A stretch of DNA of 64,000 bases, taken from contig NZ_CP091881.1 of NCBI RefSeq assembly GCF_022163125.1, forward strand, positions 3,596,001-3,660,000. The letters run 5' to 3'. A program made the position numbers and the translations under genes. Below are positions 9,601-17,625 of the stretch, piece after piece (position 1 is the first letter of the stretch; every line of letters starts with the position of its first letter). The notes under the pieces are model-generated. The model saw only the letters and a list, made by a program, of their open reading frames with translations. It searched no databases and was not told the origin of the DNA. The stretch comes from Paenibacillus sp. HWE-109. Its GTDB lineage: Bacteria > Bacillota > Bacilli > Paenibacillales > NBRC-103111.

Positions 9601-9794
9601 TTCGTAATTTCGTCCAGCACATCCTTAGGAGGTGCTACGTATGTCGTACTAATAATAACTACAGGAAACGTAATATCAGGCATACTTTCTACCTTAAGTG
9701 TGGTTGTAGAAAACGTTCCTCCTACAACCAATAACAGCATAATGATAAAAACCGCTGCTATGTTTTTCATTGAAAAATTAGTTAACTTGGACAT
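6684..9794 (-). CDS. RND family efflux transporter (SwrC/AcrB-like)
   Basis: 1036 residues, the family's usual length. It has the duplicated layout: TM1 at residues 9-29, a large extracellular porter loop, TM2-6 at about 330-470, TM7 at about 520, a second large loop and TM8-12 at about 850-1000. The proton-relay motif GRVVDDSIVVIENIYSQ in TM4 keeps both Asp residues. The TM10 Lys of AcrB is replaced by Thr (GIVVTNAIVLVD), as is usual in the Gram-positive SwrC-like branch. It should use the proton gradient to export amphiphiles, lipopeptides or drugs. The ATG at 9794 is preferred to the GTG at 9798-9800, as GGGGAG stands 8 bases upstream. Its promoter carries an operator-like array at 9964-10023. 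Confidence 0.93.
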   Translation of the reverse strand: MSKLTNFSMKNIAAVFIIMLLLVVGGTFSTTTLKVESMPDITFPVVIISTTYVAPPKDVLDEITKPLEKAVAGLDGLKNLTSSSQDNYSQIVLELEQSKKPEDVKKDVESLVANVKMPQGAEKPKVLTAGFASDPVYYLAVYGGEGINQTELDKNYKDTILPGFTGLKGIDHVDSVGNQDAVLTIKLEAPAINNYGLTPSEVAELIKASLVSSPAGTVDFNGNSQMVRVKSEFDTIYNLDNLKITTKTGDTLLLKQLAKVEAISESKFIARLDDKPAIGVLLYKTKAANAVEFADSADKLIKGWEQSLPGVKFHSIYNSANDIKQSIHGMVQEGGLGAILASLMILLFLRNIRMTFIVLVSIPLSILVTLLVMGPLGISLNIMTLGGMAIAVGRVVDDSIVVIENIYSQLEKAQERNESVIKLATKQVSSAITSSTITTVGVFGPIGFVSGVVGEVFRPFAITLVVALMSSLIVALTVIPMLAKLMVLKSKKVSTHDETHIGPMGRKYKNAIIWSLNNRIKTLLIAGVVFVISIIGTVPNLAVSFMPASETVKQGAIDIKMPRDTSIDMMSEKTKEIEAHLKSFKDKTGETSFKYIESLIGYNGTSDRYAYRTTMFFEYSKGTDSDAATKTYKEEMLKLLPKGSDVNIQLFTGGPPTSTGGDLSYALKGDDQLYLKVAAEMVKEKMKEFPELNDIKDSLSDSKTEVEITVDQNKARSYGLSTAQILQTVNSWIAEEKLGDLKFNNVTYETKVLLNPVYKNSVDKLEAFLIKAPTGQTVQLNEIAKVKQIDSPNSISRANQEQIISVNAKILSEDKGGVSKKVVAELAKLELPSGVTQEVKGVTDDINKSFMEMFMAIIASIFIVYMVMVIAFGNARAPLAILFSLPLAAIGGLVGLLVTRESVNVTSLIGFLMLIGIVVTNAIVLVDRVQQLREQNYEIRDALIEAGITRLRPIIMTAGATIMALMPLALGLSEGTIISKGLAVVVIGGLTTSTILTLVIVPIIYEMLFKKRDRRWFKRKGKTSSLPSEQATSALQ

Positions 9795-9925
9795 TCTCAC
9801 TTCTCCCCTATCACCAGCTTTAATACGGTACTCCTTTACTGCCTACTTTCTCATCATACTTGGCAATTCTTAACAAAAGATAAACTAATGTTGAAAACTT
9901 TATGTTTTTTTCACGATCTGGATTC

Positions 9926-9954
9926 ATTATATCTCTTCATTTCCATAATTACAG
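9926..9954 (-). promoter_or_regulatory. putative promoter of the RND operon, weak -35
   Basis: A perfect TATAAT (9926-9931, minus strand) lies about 130 bases upstream of the RND start. At 17 bases the -35 position reads CTGTAA, a poor match. A good -10 with a poor -35 is typical of activator-dependent promoters, in keeping with the repeats just upstream. Inferred from sequence only. Confidence 0.5.
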
Positions 9955-9963
9955 GTGAGGGAA

Positions 9964-10023
9964 GTCATATCCCAGTCATAAAATGGTCATATGAATCTTC
10001 TCTGCCATATGACTCGATATGAC
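9964..10023 (-). promoter_or_regulatory. operator-like array: five GTCATAT heptamers
   Basis: GTCATAT/A occurs at 9964-9970, 9975-9981 and 9986-9992, exactly 11 bases apart, and in inverted orientation (ATATGAC) at 10007-10013 and 10017-10023, 10 bases apart. The array lies upstream of the RND promoter and just after the terminator of the preceding gene. Helical-turn spacing is typical of tandem binding by a response regulator or similar activator. No regulator gene is next to it. Confidence 0.55.
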
Positions 10024-10035
10024 TGAATAAGAAAA

Positions 10036-10060
10036 AAGCGAAGGCTGAGCGCCCTCGCTT
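10036..10060 (-). terminator. terminator of the ABC/exoprotein operon
   Basis: AAGCGAGGGC pairs with GCCTTCGCTT (10 bp, one G-T) around a 5-base loop and is followed by TTTTTTC on the minus strand. It separates the 716-residue gene from the RND operon. Confidence 0.85.
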
Positions 10061-10072
10061 CCATACAAAATA

Positions 10073-12223
10073 TTAGTCCGTTGTAATAAACCAGTCCGCT
10101 TGTTGTGAGGCAAGCAGCTTTCTTTGCCCTTGGAATTCATCATACACGCTTAACGTATACTTCTGAAGGAATTTGGTATTAAAAATAAGTCCTGGATCTG
10201 TAATGGAAATCAAGAAGTTTTCTCTTTTGCCCAGTCGAATCTTAGTATCTTGATCCGCTGTAGACTCGCCGTTGAATACATCAAAGTCCTTGAAATCAAA
10301 CTTCTTCTCAAATCGTTTCACGCCGCCGCCATCTTCAAAAACAAGCAATAAATTATGGCCTTCGGTATTAATTTCGGTTAGCTTTTCCTTCGTTAACTCG
10401 TAATTGAATTTTAAGTTAAAATTGCCGTTTTCAATCGTTGTGCCAATCTTGTTGATACTGATGTTGTAAGGGAACAAATCAACATTTTTCAGCGTTTTGG
10501 CAACCTCTTTTCTTTCATCAGGCAGCCAATAAGCTACTGGATTAACATAGGAGTCCGCAACTGCTTTCTCACCCTCAGACAGTTTGCCATCTGTGACGGC
10601 TTCCCCTAAAAGCAGGTTCATGTTTGCAGTCCCGTACCCTTTGGGTACAGATGCCCAAACATTCAATAGGCCTTTGCCAGAAGGGCTAATTTTGTTCTTT
10701 ACTTCCGCAACGGATGCGGCGAACACCGTGCCGTCTGGTGCGCGGAAATTAGCAACTAGTTTGGACACATTAGTGAACCGCTTCTCCAGATTCGTAACTT
10801 CAACCATCGCCGAGAACATAATATTCGTCTTGTCCTCATAAGTCGATACATTCCGAATCGCATATTTGGACTTACGCCCCGCATCATTCGATGTGTAGGA
10901 TTGTCCAGCATTTATGAAGGGAATCGCTTGAAGCTCAGATTGGGTAGAAAACTCCAGAACGTCAGTCGCTGTTGTAGTGCCTTTCTCAGTTCCCGCAGGG
11001 GGTTCCCCTGTCTCATTTTCCTGCAAAACTAATTTGACATCTGAAAACTCGTACGTATACGGTACTTTACCGGCAATTTGCAAATTCACATTAGCGCCTG
11101 CGCCGAGCCCGATTACTTTTGCTGTTTGAATCAATTTAGCATCAATTTTGACTGCTCCATCAAGCAGAAAGTATCCGGATAATTTGGGAAGCGGAAGGGA
11201 TTCCTGCCCCTTATTGATCAACGTTAAATCTGCGGTAAGCAAATCTTGATCTTCCCAAGGCAAGCGATGCAAACCATTGAGCTGCGTGGTGTAGACACCG
11301 GATTTACTCGTGAAAGAGTACTCTTTACCGATCGAGCCTCCTACTTGCGTGGAAACCGGGGGCAATTGGAAATTAGCTACGCCCACATTGAGTTTCAAAT
11401 CTGCAATCGTCTCTGCCACGGTCAATTGCCACGCATCTGCCGCAACACCGACTGGAATAGAGCCGGATAATTGAATCTCTTTGCTTTCCTTAGGATTGAT
11501 CTTCAGATCTTTTATCCCTTTGGCTTCCAAAGGATAGAGAAGTCCTTCCGCTGTGCGAATGGAGAAAATGTAGGAAGGAACTGTCACCGTGTGACTGCCT
11601 GCATTTTCTAACTTAAGGTACACCGTTGGAACGTGATATTTCTCATTTTTATTGCTGACGAATTTTTTGATCGATGCTTGGACTTGAGTTCCCCCGACCA
11701 TGATCGAAGCCGCAGAATCTGTTGGCGTCACGTCCGTAAAATCGTTAGGCACAGCAACTTCTCCAAGCACACGTTCAAAATTAGATTGGCTGAAATCCCA
11801 TTTAATAAATTGCACAACGAGATCCTGCAAGTTCGTAGTTGCATTCACAGTCGCATAGAACGTTAAATCCGTTGTTGCGCCAGGTGCAACCCGGTTCTTA
11901 TCTTTATCAGCTGGCAATAGCCGCGCAGAAAATTGATTGCCTGATTTGCTTTTCAGTCGTGCCCAGTAATCAATAAACTGCAGCTCGCTGTTGCCTTCAT
12001 TATGAATACTGATCGTAAATGTCGCCAGTTTCCCATTCTGATCCGGCAAAAGATGAATCTGCTTCAACTCGAAGTAGCTGCTTCCAGTAATCGTCACTTT
12101 GCCTATAGAAGCGGAGATAGCAGTTGGGGCACTATCCGCCCAAACAGGTGTTACAGCACTTAATAATAAAGTGGCTGACAGTGCAATCGTCGCCAAGCGG
12201 ATATGATGAAACTTGATCTTCAT
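10073..12223 (-). CDS. secreted protein of unknown function, 716 residues (ABC operon)
   Basis: Signal peptide at residues 1-30 (...SAVTPVWA). The mature part is beta-rich with repeated Ig-like units: TFTISIHNEGNSELQFIDYWARL, TVYLKLENAGSHTVTVPSYIFSI, ADLTLINKGQESLPLPKLSGYF, each a hydrophobic strand then N-x-G/E-x-x and a V/L-P turn. The C-terminus (VDLFPYNISINKI, then NFNLKFNYELT) parallels the 583-residue protein at 3621-5372 (VYPYEITIKDW, YDYKLKLDLDI), so the two look like paralogues. There is no anchor motif. The ATG is 12 bases after GGAGG. It is the last gene of the ABC operon, 59 bases after the binding-protein gene. Function unknown; the pairing of each exoprotein with an adaptor-transporter set is the main clue. 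Confidence 0.8.
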   Translation of the reverse strand: MKIKFHHIRLATIALSATLLLSAVTPVWADSAPTAISASIGKVTITGSSYFELKQIHLLPDQNGKLATFTISIHNEGNSELQFIDYWARLKSKSGNQFSARLLPADKDKNRVAPGATTDLTFYATVNATTNLQDLVVQFIKWDFSQSNFERVLGEVAVPNDFTDVTPTDSAASIMVGGTQVQASIKKFVSNKNEKYHVPTVYLKLENAGSHTVTVPSYIFSIRTAEGLLYPLEAKGIKDLKINPKESKEIQLSGSIPVGVAADAWQLTVAETIADLKLNVGVANFQLPPVSTQVGGSIGKEYSFTSKSGVYTTQLNGLHRLPWEDQDLLTADLTLINKGQESLPLPKLSGYFLLDGAVKIDAKLIQTAKVIGLGAGANVNLQIAGKVPYTYEFSDVKLVLQENETGEPPAGTEKGTTTATDVLEFSTQSELQAIPFINAGQSYTSNDAGRKSKYAIRNVSTYEDKTNIMFSAMVEVTNLEKRFTNVSKLVANFRAPDGTVFAASVAEVKNKISPSGKGLLNVWASVPKGYGTANMNLLLGEAVTDGKLSEGEKAVADSYVNPVAYWLPDERKEVAKTLKNVDLFPYNISINKIGTTIENGNFNLKFNYELTKEKLTEINTEGHNLLLVFEDGGGVKRFEKKFDFKDFDVFNGESTADQDTKIRLGKRENFLISITDPGLIFNTKFLQKYTLSVYDEFQGQRKLLASQQADWFITTD

Positions 12224-12282
12224 GATGTTAAATGTCCTCCTTCAAAGTCGATCTGACTAATCCTCAGCCAAGATGACCTGCT

Positions 12283-13761
12283 TTAACCGGCAGGTACGGC
12301 TTGCATCATCGTGGGTGGAATGGGTTGCCCCGGATTTTCCTTCATCTGCTTGAGCATCGCATCGCCTTGTGTTTGCCATTGCTTGAGGCCTTCTCTTGCT
12401 GTTATTTTTCCTTGCAGAACACTTGAGAACTGTTGGCGACCAATTTCTTGGACTTGATAAATGTTTGGATTCTCACGATAGATTTTCATGTTATTTTCCA
12501 TTGGTGCTGGAATGACATTATAGAAGGCTTCCATGTGAAACTCTAAACCGTCCTTGGGTTTCAAATACTTGGAGCGAGCCACCAGATTGTAGGAACTGTG
12601 TGATTTTAACTTAGCCCAGTCTTCGCCATTAATGAATTTAATGAACTTCCATGCATCTTCTGGATTCTGCGCTTTGGCGTTGATTCCCATAATCCCGTTC
12701 ATATAAATAGAGCCGCCGACTCCCTTGGCTTCTGGATGGGAAGGTATCGTTACGACATCCCAATCGATTGGCGTGTAGCCTTTATAGTTAGCCGCACTCT
12801 TGTTGGCATTCGTAATTTGCTGCAGCTGCCCGTAATTAATGATCCCCATAGCCAATCGGTTGGACATGAAATCGTCATAAGAAAATGGATTGTCCTGATC
12901 GAATTTACGGTTCATCGGTTTGTTCGGATCCATGAGTTCAGGGAAGACATTGTCTTTTTGCAATTGAGCCATTTTCGCCCAAACCTTTTCCCACTGGTCC
13001 GTGTCCACCGTCATTTTCTCCCCGGCATCGTCGAACATTTTGAGTTGCAGCGGAGCCGTGTACATTTGCATGCCATAGAACAAATTATCGCCCTGTGATT
13101 GCGTGGAGAATGAGAAACCATTAATACGGTTCTCGCCTTCGCCTTTCACTAATCGTTTGGAGAGGTCAAAGATCTCATCCCAGGTCATTCCATCCTTAGG
13201 AAAATCCGTTCCCGCATCCGTAAACATCTTCTTATTATAAATGAGAGCGGATGAGGTAAATGTCGGCGCCAACGCAAAAAGCTTCCCGCCGCCAGCATTT
13301 TTGATACCATCAATGACAGCAGGCACGATACCGGACGTATCGAATTTATCCTTCGTTATTTGTGGATCGAGCTGTGTCAACAAATTACTTTCGATCATGT
13401 CTGGCAATTGCTCATAGCCAACCATCACCACATCCGGCGGATTATCACTCTGCATAACTTCTTTCAGCTTCTCCATGGGATCGGGCATTTTCTCGCCAGG
13501 CTGTATGTTGCCATACCGGTACTTTTCATCCATGGTCGGGATCAATTCAATTTTGATATTCGGATTAGCAAATTCAAAAATCTCTGTGAACTGCTGTCTG
13601 AAATATTCATCATCGCCGCCATAACCCATGGAATTCGCGATACGAAGTACACGTTCCTGCTTATCGTCTGATTTATCTCCTTTTGTACACGCTACAGCTA
13701 ATGGAACTACCAGAGCCAGTGTCAAGGTTGTAGCTAGCATTTTACGGTTGATCTGTTTCAT
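12283..13761 (-). CDS. extracellular solute-binding lipoprotein, family 1 (sugar type)
   Basis: 492 residues. A lipoprotein signal ends LAVAC (Cys25). The body is a family 1 solute-binding protein as in CUT1 sugar ABC importers: RVLRIANSMG near the start, PDVVMVGYEQLPDM, ALIYNKKMFTDAG and TWDEIFDLSKRL, and NPEDAWKFIKFI in the C-terminal lobe. It would capture a ligand, by family a sugar or oligosaccharide, at the cell surface. The oddity is its position: no CUT1 permeases are nearby. Its ATG overlaps the ATPase stop (ATGA), so it is translationally coupled to an FtsX-type ABC system. It may serve as a ligand sensor or accessory rather than in import; this is inference. Confidence 0.88.
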   Translation of the reverse strand: MKQINRKMLATTLTLALVVPLAVACTKGDKSDDKQERVLRIANSMGYGGDDEYFRQQFTEIFEFANPNIKIELIPTMDEKYRYGNIQPGEKMPDPMEKLKEVMQSDNPPDVVMVGYEQLPDMIESNLLTQLDPQITKDKFDTSGIVPAVIDGIKNAGGGKLFALAPTFTSSALIYNKKMFTDAGTDFPKDGMTWDEIFDLSKRLVKGEGENRINGFSFSTQSQGDNLFYGMQMYTAPLQLKMFDDAGEKMTVDTDQWEKVWAKMAQLQKDNVFPELMDPNKPMNRKFDQDNPFSYDDFMSNRLAMGIINYGQLQQITNANKSAANYKGYTPIDWDVVTIPSHPEAKGVGGSIYMNGIMGINAKAQNPEDAWKFIKFINGEDWAKLKSHSSYNLVARSKYLKPKDGLEFHMEAFYNVIPAPMENNMKIYRENPNIYQVQEIGRQQFSSVLQGKITAREGLKQWQTQGDAMLKQMKENPGQPIPPTMMQAVPAG

Positions 13762-14681
13762 TTCGTTTTCCCTCCAACAGTATGTGAATTGGGTGCTGTT
13801 CCCTCACTCGCAGTTATCACTTTGGGTGCTTTAATCATTATTTTCTCGCCATCAAATTCCATCGAGGCTTTGCCATCGATTTGCAGAGCCGTTAAGTAAG
13901 CCTTGGGAACCTGAAGTCTTCCTGCCCGGTCGAGGACCACATACTCTTCATGATCATCACCGGCAAGCCCTGTTCCTGAACCATCATCGGTCGTCATCGC
14001 AGAATTCCTCGCAATAAATTCCGAGCTTGTCATCCCATCACGAATGGCAACGACTCTGCCAACTTTCCCTGCCATAGATAAATCATGGGTGACAATTACA
14101 ATCGTCACGCCAAGTTCCTTATTCAGACGCTGAAAAATAGCTAAAATCATATCCGCTGTCTTCGTATCTACGGAACCCGTTGGCTCATCAGCGAGAAGCA
14201 AGCGCGGGCGATTCGCAAGCGATATCGCAATGGCTACACGCTGCTGCTCACCGCCAGACAATTCTTGCAGCTTGTTGTTCATGCGGTGGCTTAAACCGAC
14301 CCATTCCAGCAACTGCTTCGCATAGACTGGATCATAGTTGCCGCTTAGCATCATTGGCATTTCCACATTTTCTAGGGCCGTTAAATAAGAAACTAAATTG
14401 CGCGCATTATTTTGCCAGATAAAGCCAACCGTATGTCGTTTGTAGTCGACTAACTGTTTGTCCGTAATCTTTAATAAATCCCAATCTCCGACCTTCACCT
14501 GTCCGGCAGAAGGGCGATCAAGTCCTCCCAGAATGTTCAGCAAGGTGGACTTGCCGCTACCGCTGTTTCCGATGATCGCCATCAGCTCACCGGCGTCGAT
14601 TTGAATGTTCAGCCCTTGCAAAGCTACAACTTCGATCTCATCTGTTTTATAAATTTTGACTAAGCCTTCGCAAGTGATCAT
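13758..14681 (-). CDS. ABC transporter ATPase (MacB/LolD type) with AbrB-like C-terminal tail
   Basis: 307 residues. Residues 1-225 are a complete nucleotide-binding domain: Walker A GNSGSGKST, Q-loop FIWQNNARNLV, signature LSGGEQQR, Walker B LLLADEPTGSVD and H-loop IVTHD. After a linker, residues about 250-290 read VVLDRAGRLQVPKAYLTAL then ASMEFDGEKIMIKAPK, the pattern of the SpoVT/AbrB swapped-hairpin fold (D-x-x-GR-x-x-P, then E-x-D-x-EKI-x-IK). It powers the FtsX permease encoded just upstream (one-base gap). The tail could mediate dimerisation, contact the permease or bind DNA; none is shown here. Confidence 0.9.
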   Translation of the reverse strand: MITCEGLVKIYKTDEIEVVALQGLNIQIDAGELMAIIGNSGSGKSTLLNILGGLDRPSAGQVKVGDWDLLKITDKQLVDYKRHTVGFIWQNNARNLVSYLTALENVEMPMMLSGNYDPVYAKQLLEWVGLSHRMNNKLQELSGGEQQRVAIAISLANRPRLLLADEPTGSVDTKTADMILAIFQRLNKELGVTIVIVTHDLSMAGKVGRVVAIRDGMTSSEFIARNSAMTTDDGSGTGLAGDDHEEYVVLDRAGRLQVPKAYLTALQIDGKASMEFDGEKIMIKAPKVITASEGTAPNSHTVGGKTK

Positions 14682-14682
14682 C

Positions 14683-17625
14683 CTATTTCTCCTCCCCGAG
14701 CTTCACTGCTTGATGAACACGCAGCCTTCGAATGTGCAAGAACAACAGCAGCGCTCCTGTTACCATCATGAAGGCAACTACGAAATACAGCTGGTACGTG
14801 TCCTTCGAATCAAAAACAACACGGAAAGGCGGGACTTGCGTCTTCACATTTTGCGAGGTTTGCAGGAATGGCAGGAAGAAATAGCTCGTTAGCTTGCCTA
14901 TGCCTATTCCCAAAGCAATCGATAATCCAGCTGTAAATCCTTGTTCAAGCAGGAGCATGCCCGTTAATTGCTTGCGTGAAAGTCCCATCGCGCGAAGAAC
15001 ACCGAACTGCACAACACGACTGGATAGATTGAAGAACCAGTACAACATGTAGCCGATCAATGATACCGTGACGGAAACCAGGAAACCTAGGCTGAGAATA
15101 CCGAAAACGCCGCCTCTGGCAGGAAGTTTCTTCTGGATAATCAGTTCGTTGCGCACATCTTTCACAGAGGCAATCTCAATGCCTTTGGCTTGGAGTGCTG
15201 TTACGAGAGGCGCAACTTTGGCATCCGGATTCATTTTGAGCCACACTTCATAAGGAATCAAAGGGGCTTGATCATAAATGTAATCCAGATTCGCAATGAA
15301 AAATGGTGTCTGATCCGGATATTGACTTGGCCAATAAGGCAGAATGCCAACAATGACGAATTCCACAGGCTGCTGTCCAATCGTAATGGAGAGCAAGTCC
15401 CCCGCTTTCAGCGCATATTTACTGGCATAATTCGAAGGAATAATGACGGCTTGCTCATATGTGCCTAGTAAATTCAAATATTCATGCGGTGGAGCAGGAA
15501 ATAGATCGGGTCGGAACCATGCGACTTTCGCGAAATCGACGTTATCGATACCCATGATCATTCCTTGGCCAGTAGATTTACCGGAAATCACGACATTCCC
15601 TTTGGATTGGAGCACTCTCGCAGCCGCTTTGACACCTTCCAGATCACGGAATACTTGAAAAGGCGGCTCGACATAGCGAATTTTGGTGGGTACTTCCTCA
15701 CCTGGCTTCTGCCCACCCTGGCCGCCCTGGCCGCCTTGCCCACCGCCAGAACCGCCGTTTCCGTTAGAACCATTGCCACCGTTGTTCCCGCCACCTGATG
15801 ACCCGCCACCTTGCGATCCACCTTTGTTGCCAGCGTTGGGATCCTTAGGGAGATCATCAGAAAAGCCTTCCCAAACGGTCTGCATGACCACATCAGTCCC
15901 GTATTGGTACAAGGTTCTTTCCGTCGAGTTCAAATCAATTGTTCGTGCCGCTGACGAATTGTATACGCCAAGCCCGAGTGTAAGAATCAGCAGCAGCATA
16001 AGCGGATAATAGGCTTTGGCAGATCGGGACAGCTGGACAAGTGTTAAATAAAGCGGTACGGGCAGGAATCTGCGTCCCAGCCAGCCGAAGAACCGCAACA
16101 GCCACGGGAAGATGCGCAGAAAGAACAATCCCAGCGCAAATATCGATAACGCAGGTACAAAGAACAACAGTGGATGCACCTGCAGCTGATCCGTGGTCAG
16201 TCCCGTTTGGACGGATAAGATTTGACGTTGGTCAAATAGATAGAATCCGTAACCTACTAGACCAAGCAGCACGATGTCGAGAAACCATCGCTGCCACAGT
16301 GGCGAACGATCCGAACGGGCCATCTGCTGTTTATAGTTCACTATGGAAGATCTAGCGAACATAACCGCAGGAATAACACTGGCAAGTATCGCGATTAGGA
16401 CGGCTATTCCACCGTATAACATCGCTTCCGGTGTAAAGCTGACCGGAATCGATTTGCGATCCACGAATGTTAGAAAACCGCTGGAAGAACCAATGCTTTT
16501 AGCCATGAACCAACCTATGAACGGTCCTATCAGCAGGGCAATGATTCCGAGCAGCAGTCCCTCCAGAAAGTAAATGCCAACAATTTGATTGGTGCTGCCT
16601 CCACGGCTTCGCAGAATGGCAATAACCCCACGCTGGCGATCCAGCGATTGCCTGGCATTCATGACGATGTAATAGAAAACCATCGCAATCATCGGTGCTG
16701 CCAACGTAAATAATAAAATTTGCATCTGCAGACTTTGCGCTTTGAATTCAGCTAAAATCGGCTTGAAGGAGACATCTACTTTGGTGTTCTTGAGTTTCTG
16801 AAACAAGTTGATATCGAGCCGCTCCAAGCGATTATCCAGCGGAGATAGTTGACTTGTCTGGATATTTCGCAAATCGAACGCATAGTACCAGTTTGCAAGT
16901 TGCAGCGGGATTTTTTTATCCGTCAGCAGCGTTTGTACGAACAAATCTTCAGGAATAATAAGGGCATTCACTAAACCTTCCAAACCTTGAAACCAGTAGG
17001 AATCAGCCTCATTCTTGGGTTTAAAGGCACCAACAATCTTCACTTTCAACAGTTGACTGCCGCCCGCACCAGAAACGGAATAATTGAAAACATCTCCGAT
17101 ATGAAGATCATTTCGAAATAAAGCTTCCTCCAGTACCACGGCTTCGACAACACCGCTTTGCAACTGATTAGAGGCCATTTGTCCTAAGGACCAATCCACC
17201 TGATCGTTCAAGCTGCTTAACGATGTTAGTGTCATTTGACGACGTTTGCTGGGGTCAATCTTCGTTGGATCAACTGGCGTTATAGGCGCGCCTTTAATCG
17301 TATAGGTACGCGCAAATGAAGAAACAGGAAAAGCTAGATCTTTGGGAATTTGATCCTGTATGTATAGATTGACGTCTTTGAGCTCGTCTAGTCCTGCACG
17401 TTCAGTTCCAACAGCCTGATATCGCATAAGTAATGAACCTGCCGGGAGACCACTGCTCTTCTCTTCCAACGACTTGGCAACGACTCGCTTCAGCGATCCG
17501 TCTGCATACATCGGAATACTCGTGGTGAAAGCCACAGCCATGACCAGCCCAAGCAGTGTGCTTAATGTCAGCCAGCGGGTATTCCACATTTTCCGAAATA
17601 AAAAACGCAGCATCGGGATGGACAT
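14683..17625 (-). CDS. large FtsX/MacB-like ABC permease
   Basis: 980 residues with two FtsX-type domains. TM segments are visible at about residues 15-38, 300-325, 350-375 and 405-430, then a central pair (450-520), one near 550, and three in the last domain (about 850-880, 905-930, 950-972). A very Gly-rich, low-complexity stretch at about 593-642 (repeated GGN and GGQ units) sits in the extracellular part after TYxYGTDVVMQTVWEG. The family does not import; it uses ATP to drive an extracytoplasmic conformational change, as in MacB and LolCDE. Its ATG shares one base with the adaptor stop codon (TAATG), so the genes are coupled. The length is well above simple MacB (about 650), because two FtsX modules are fused. 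Confidence 0.88.
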   Translation of the reverse strand: MSIPMLRFLFRKMWNTRWLTLSTLLGLVMAVAFTTSIPMYADGSLKRVVAKSLEEKSSGLPAGSLLMRYQAVGTERAGLDELKDVNLYIQDQIPKDLAFPVSSFARTYTIKGAPITPVDPTKIDPSKRRQMTLTSLSSLNDQVDWSLGQMASNQLQSGVVEAVVLEEALFRNDLHIGDVFNYSVSGAGGSQLLKVKIVGAFKPKNEADSYWFQGLEGLVNALIIPEDLFVQTLLTDKKIPLQLANWYYAFDLRNIQTSQLSPLDNRLERLDINLFQKLKNTKVDVSFKPILAEFKAQSLQMQILLFTLAAPMIAMVFYYIVMNARQSLDRQRGVIAILRSRGGSTNQIVGIYFLEGLLLGIIALLIGPFIGWFMAKSIGSSSGFLTFVDRKSIPVSFTPEAMLYGGIAVLIAILASVIPAVMFARSSIVNYKQQMARSDRSPLWQRWFLDIVLLGLVGYGFYLFDQRQILSVQTGLTTDQLQVHPLLFFVPALSIFALGLFFLRIFPWLLRFFGWLGRRFLPVPLYLTLVQLSRSAKAYYPLMLLLILTLGLGVYNSSAARTIDLNSTERTLYQYGTDVVMQTVWEGFSDDLPKDPNAGNKGGSQGGGSSGGGNNGGNGSNGNGGSGGGQGGQGGQGGQKPGEEVPTKIRYVEPPFQVFRDLEGVKAAARVLQSKGNVVISGKSTGQGMIMGIDNVDFAKVAWFRPDLFPAPPHEYLNLLGTYEQAVIIPSNYASKYALKAGDLLSITIGQQPVEFVIVGILPYWPSQYPDQTPFFIANLDYIYDQAPLIPYEVWLKMNPDAKVAPLVTALQAKGIEIASVKDVRNELIIQKKLPARGGVFGILSLGFLVSVTVSLIGYMLYWFFNLSSRVVQFGVLRAMGLSRKQLTGMLLLEQGFTAGLSIALGIGIGKLTSYFFLPFLQTSQNVKTQVPPFRVVFDSKDTYQLYFVVAFMMVTGALLLFLHIRRLRVHQAVKLGEEK

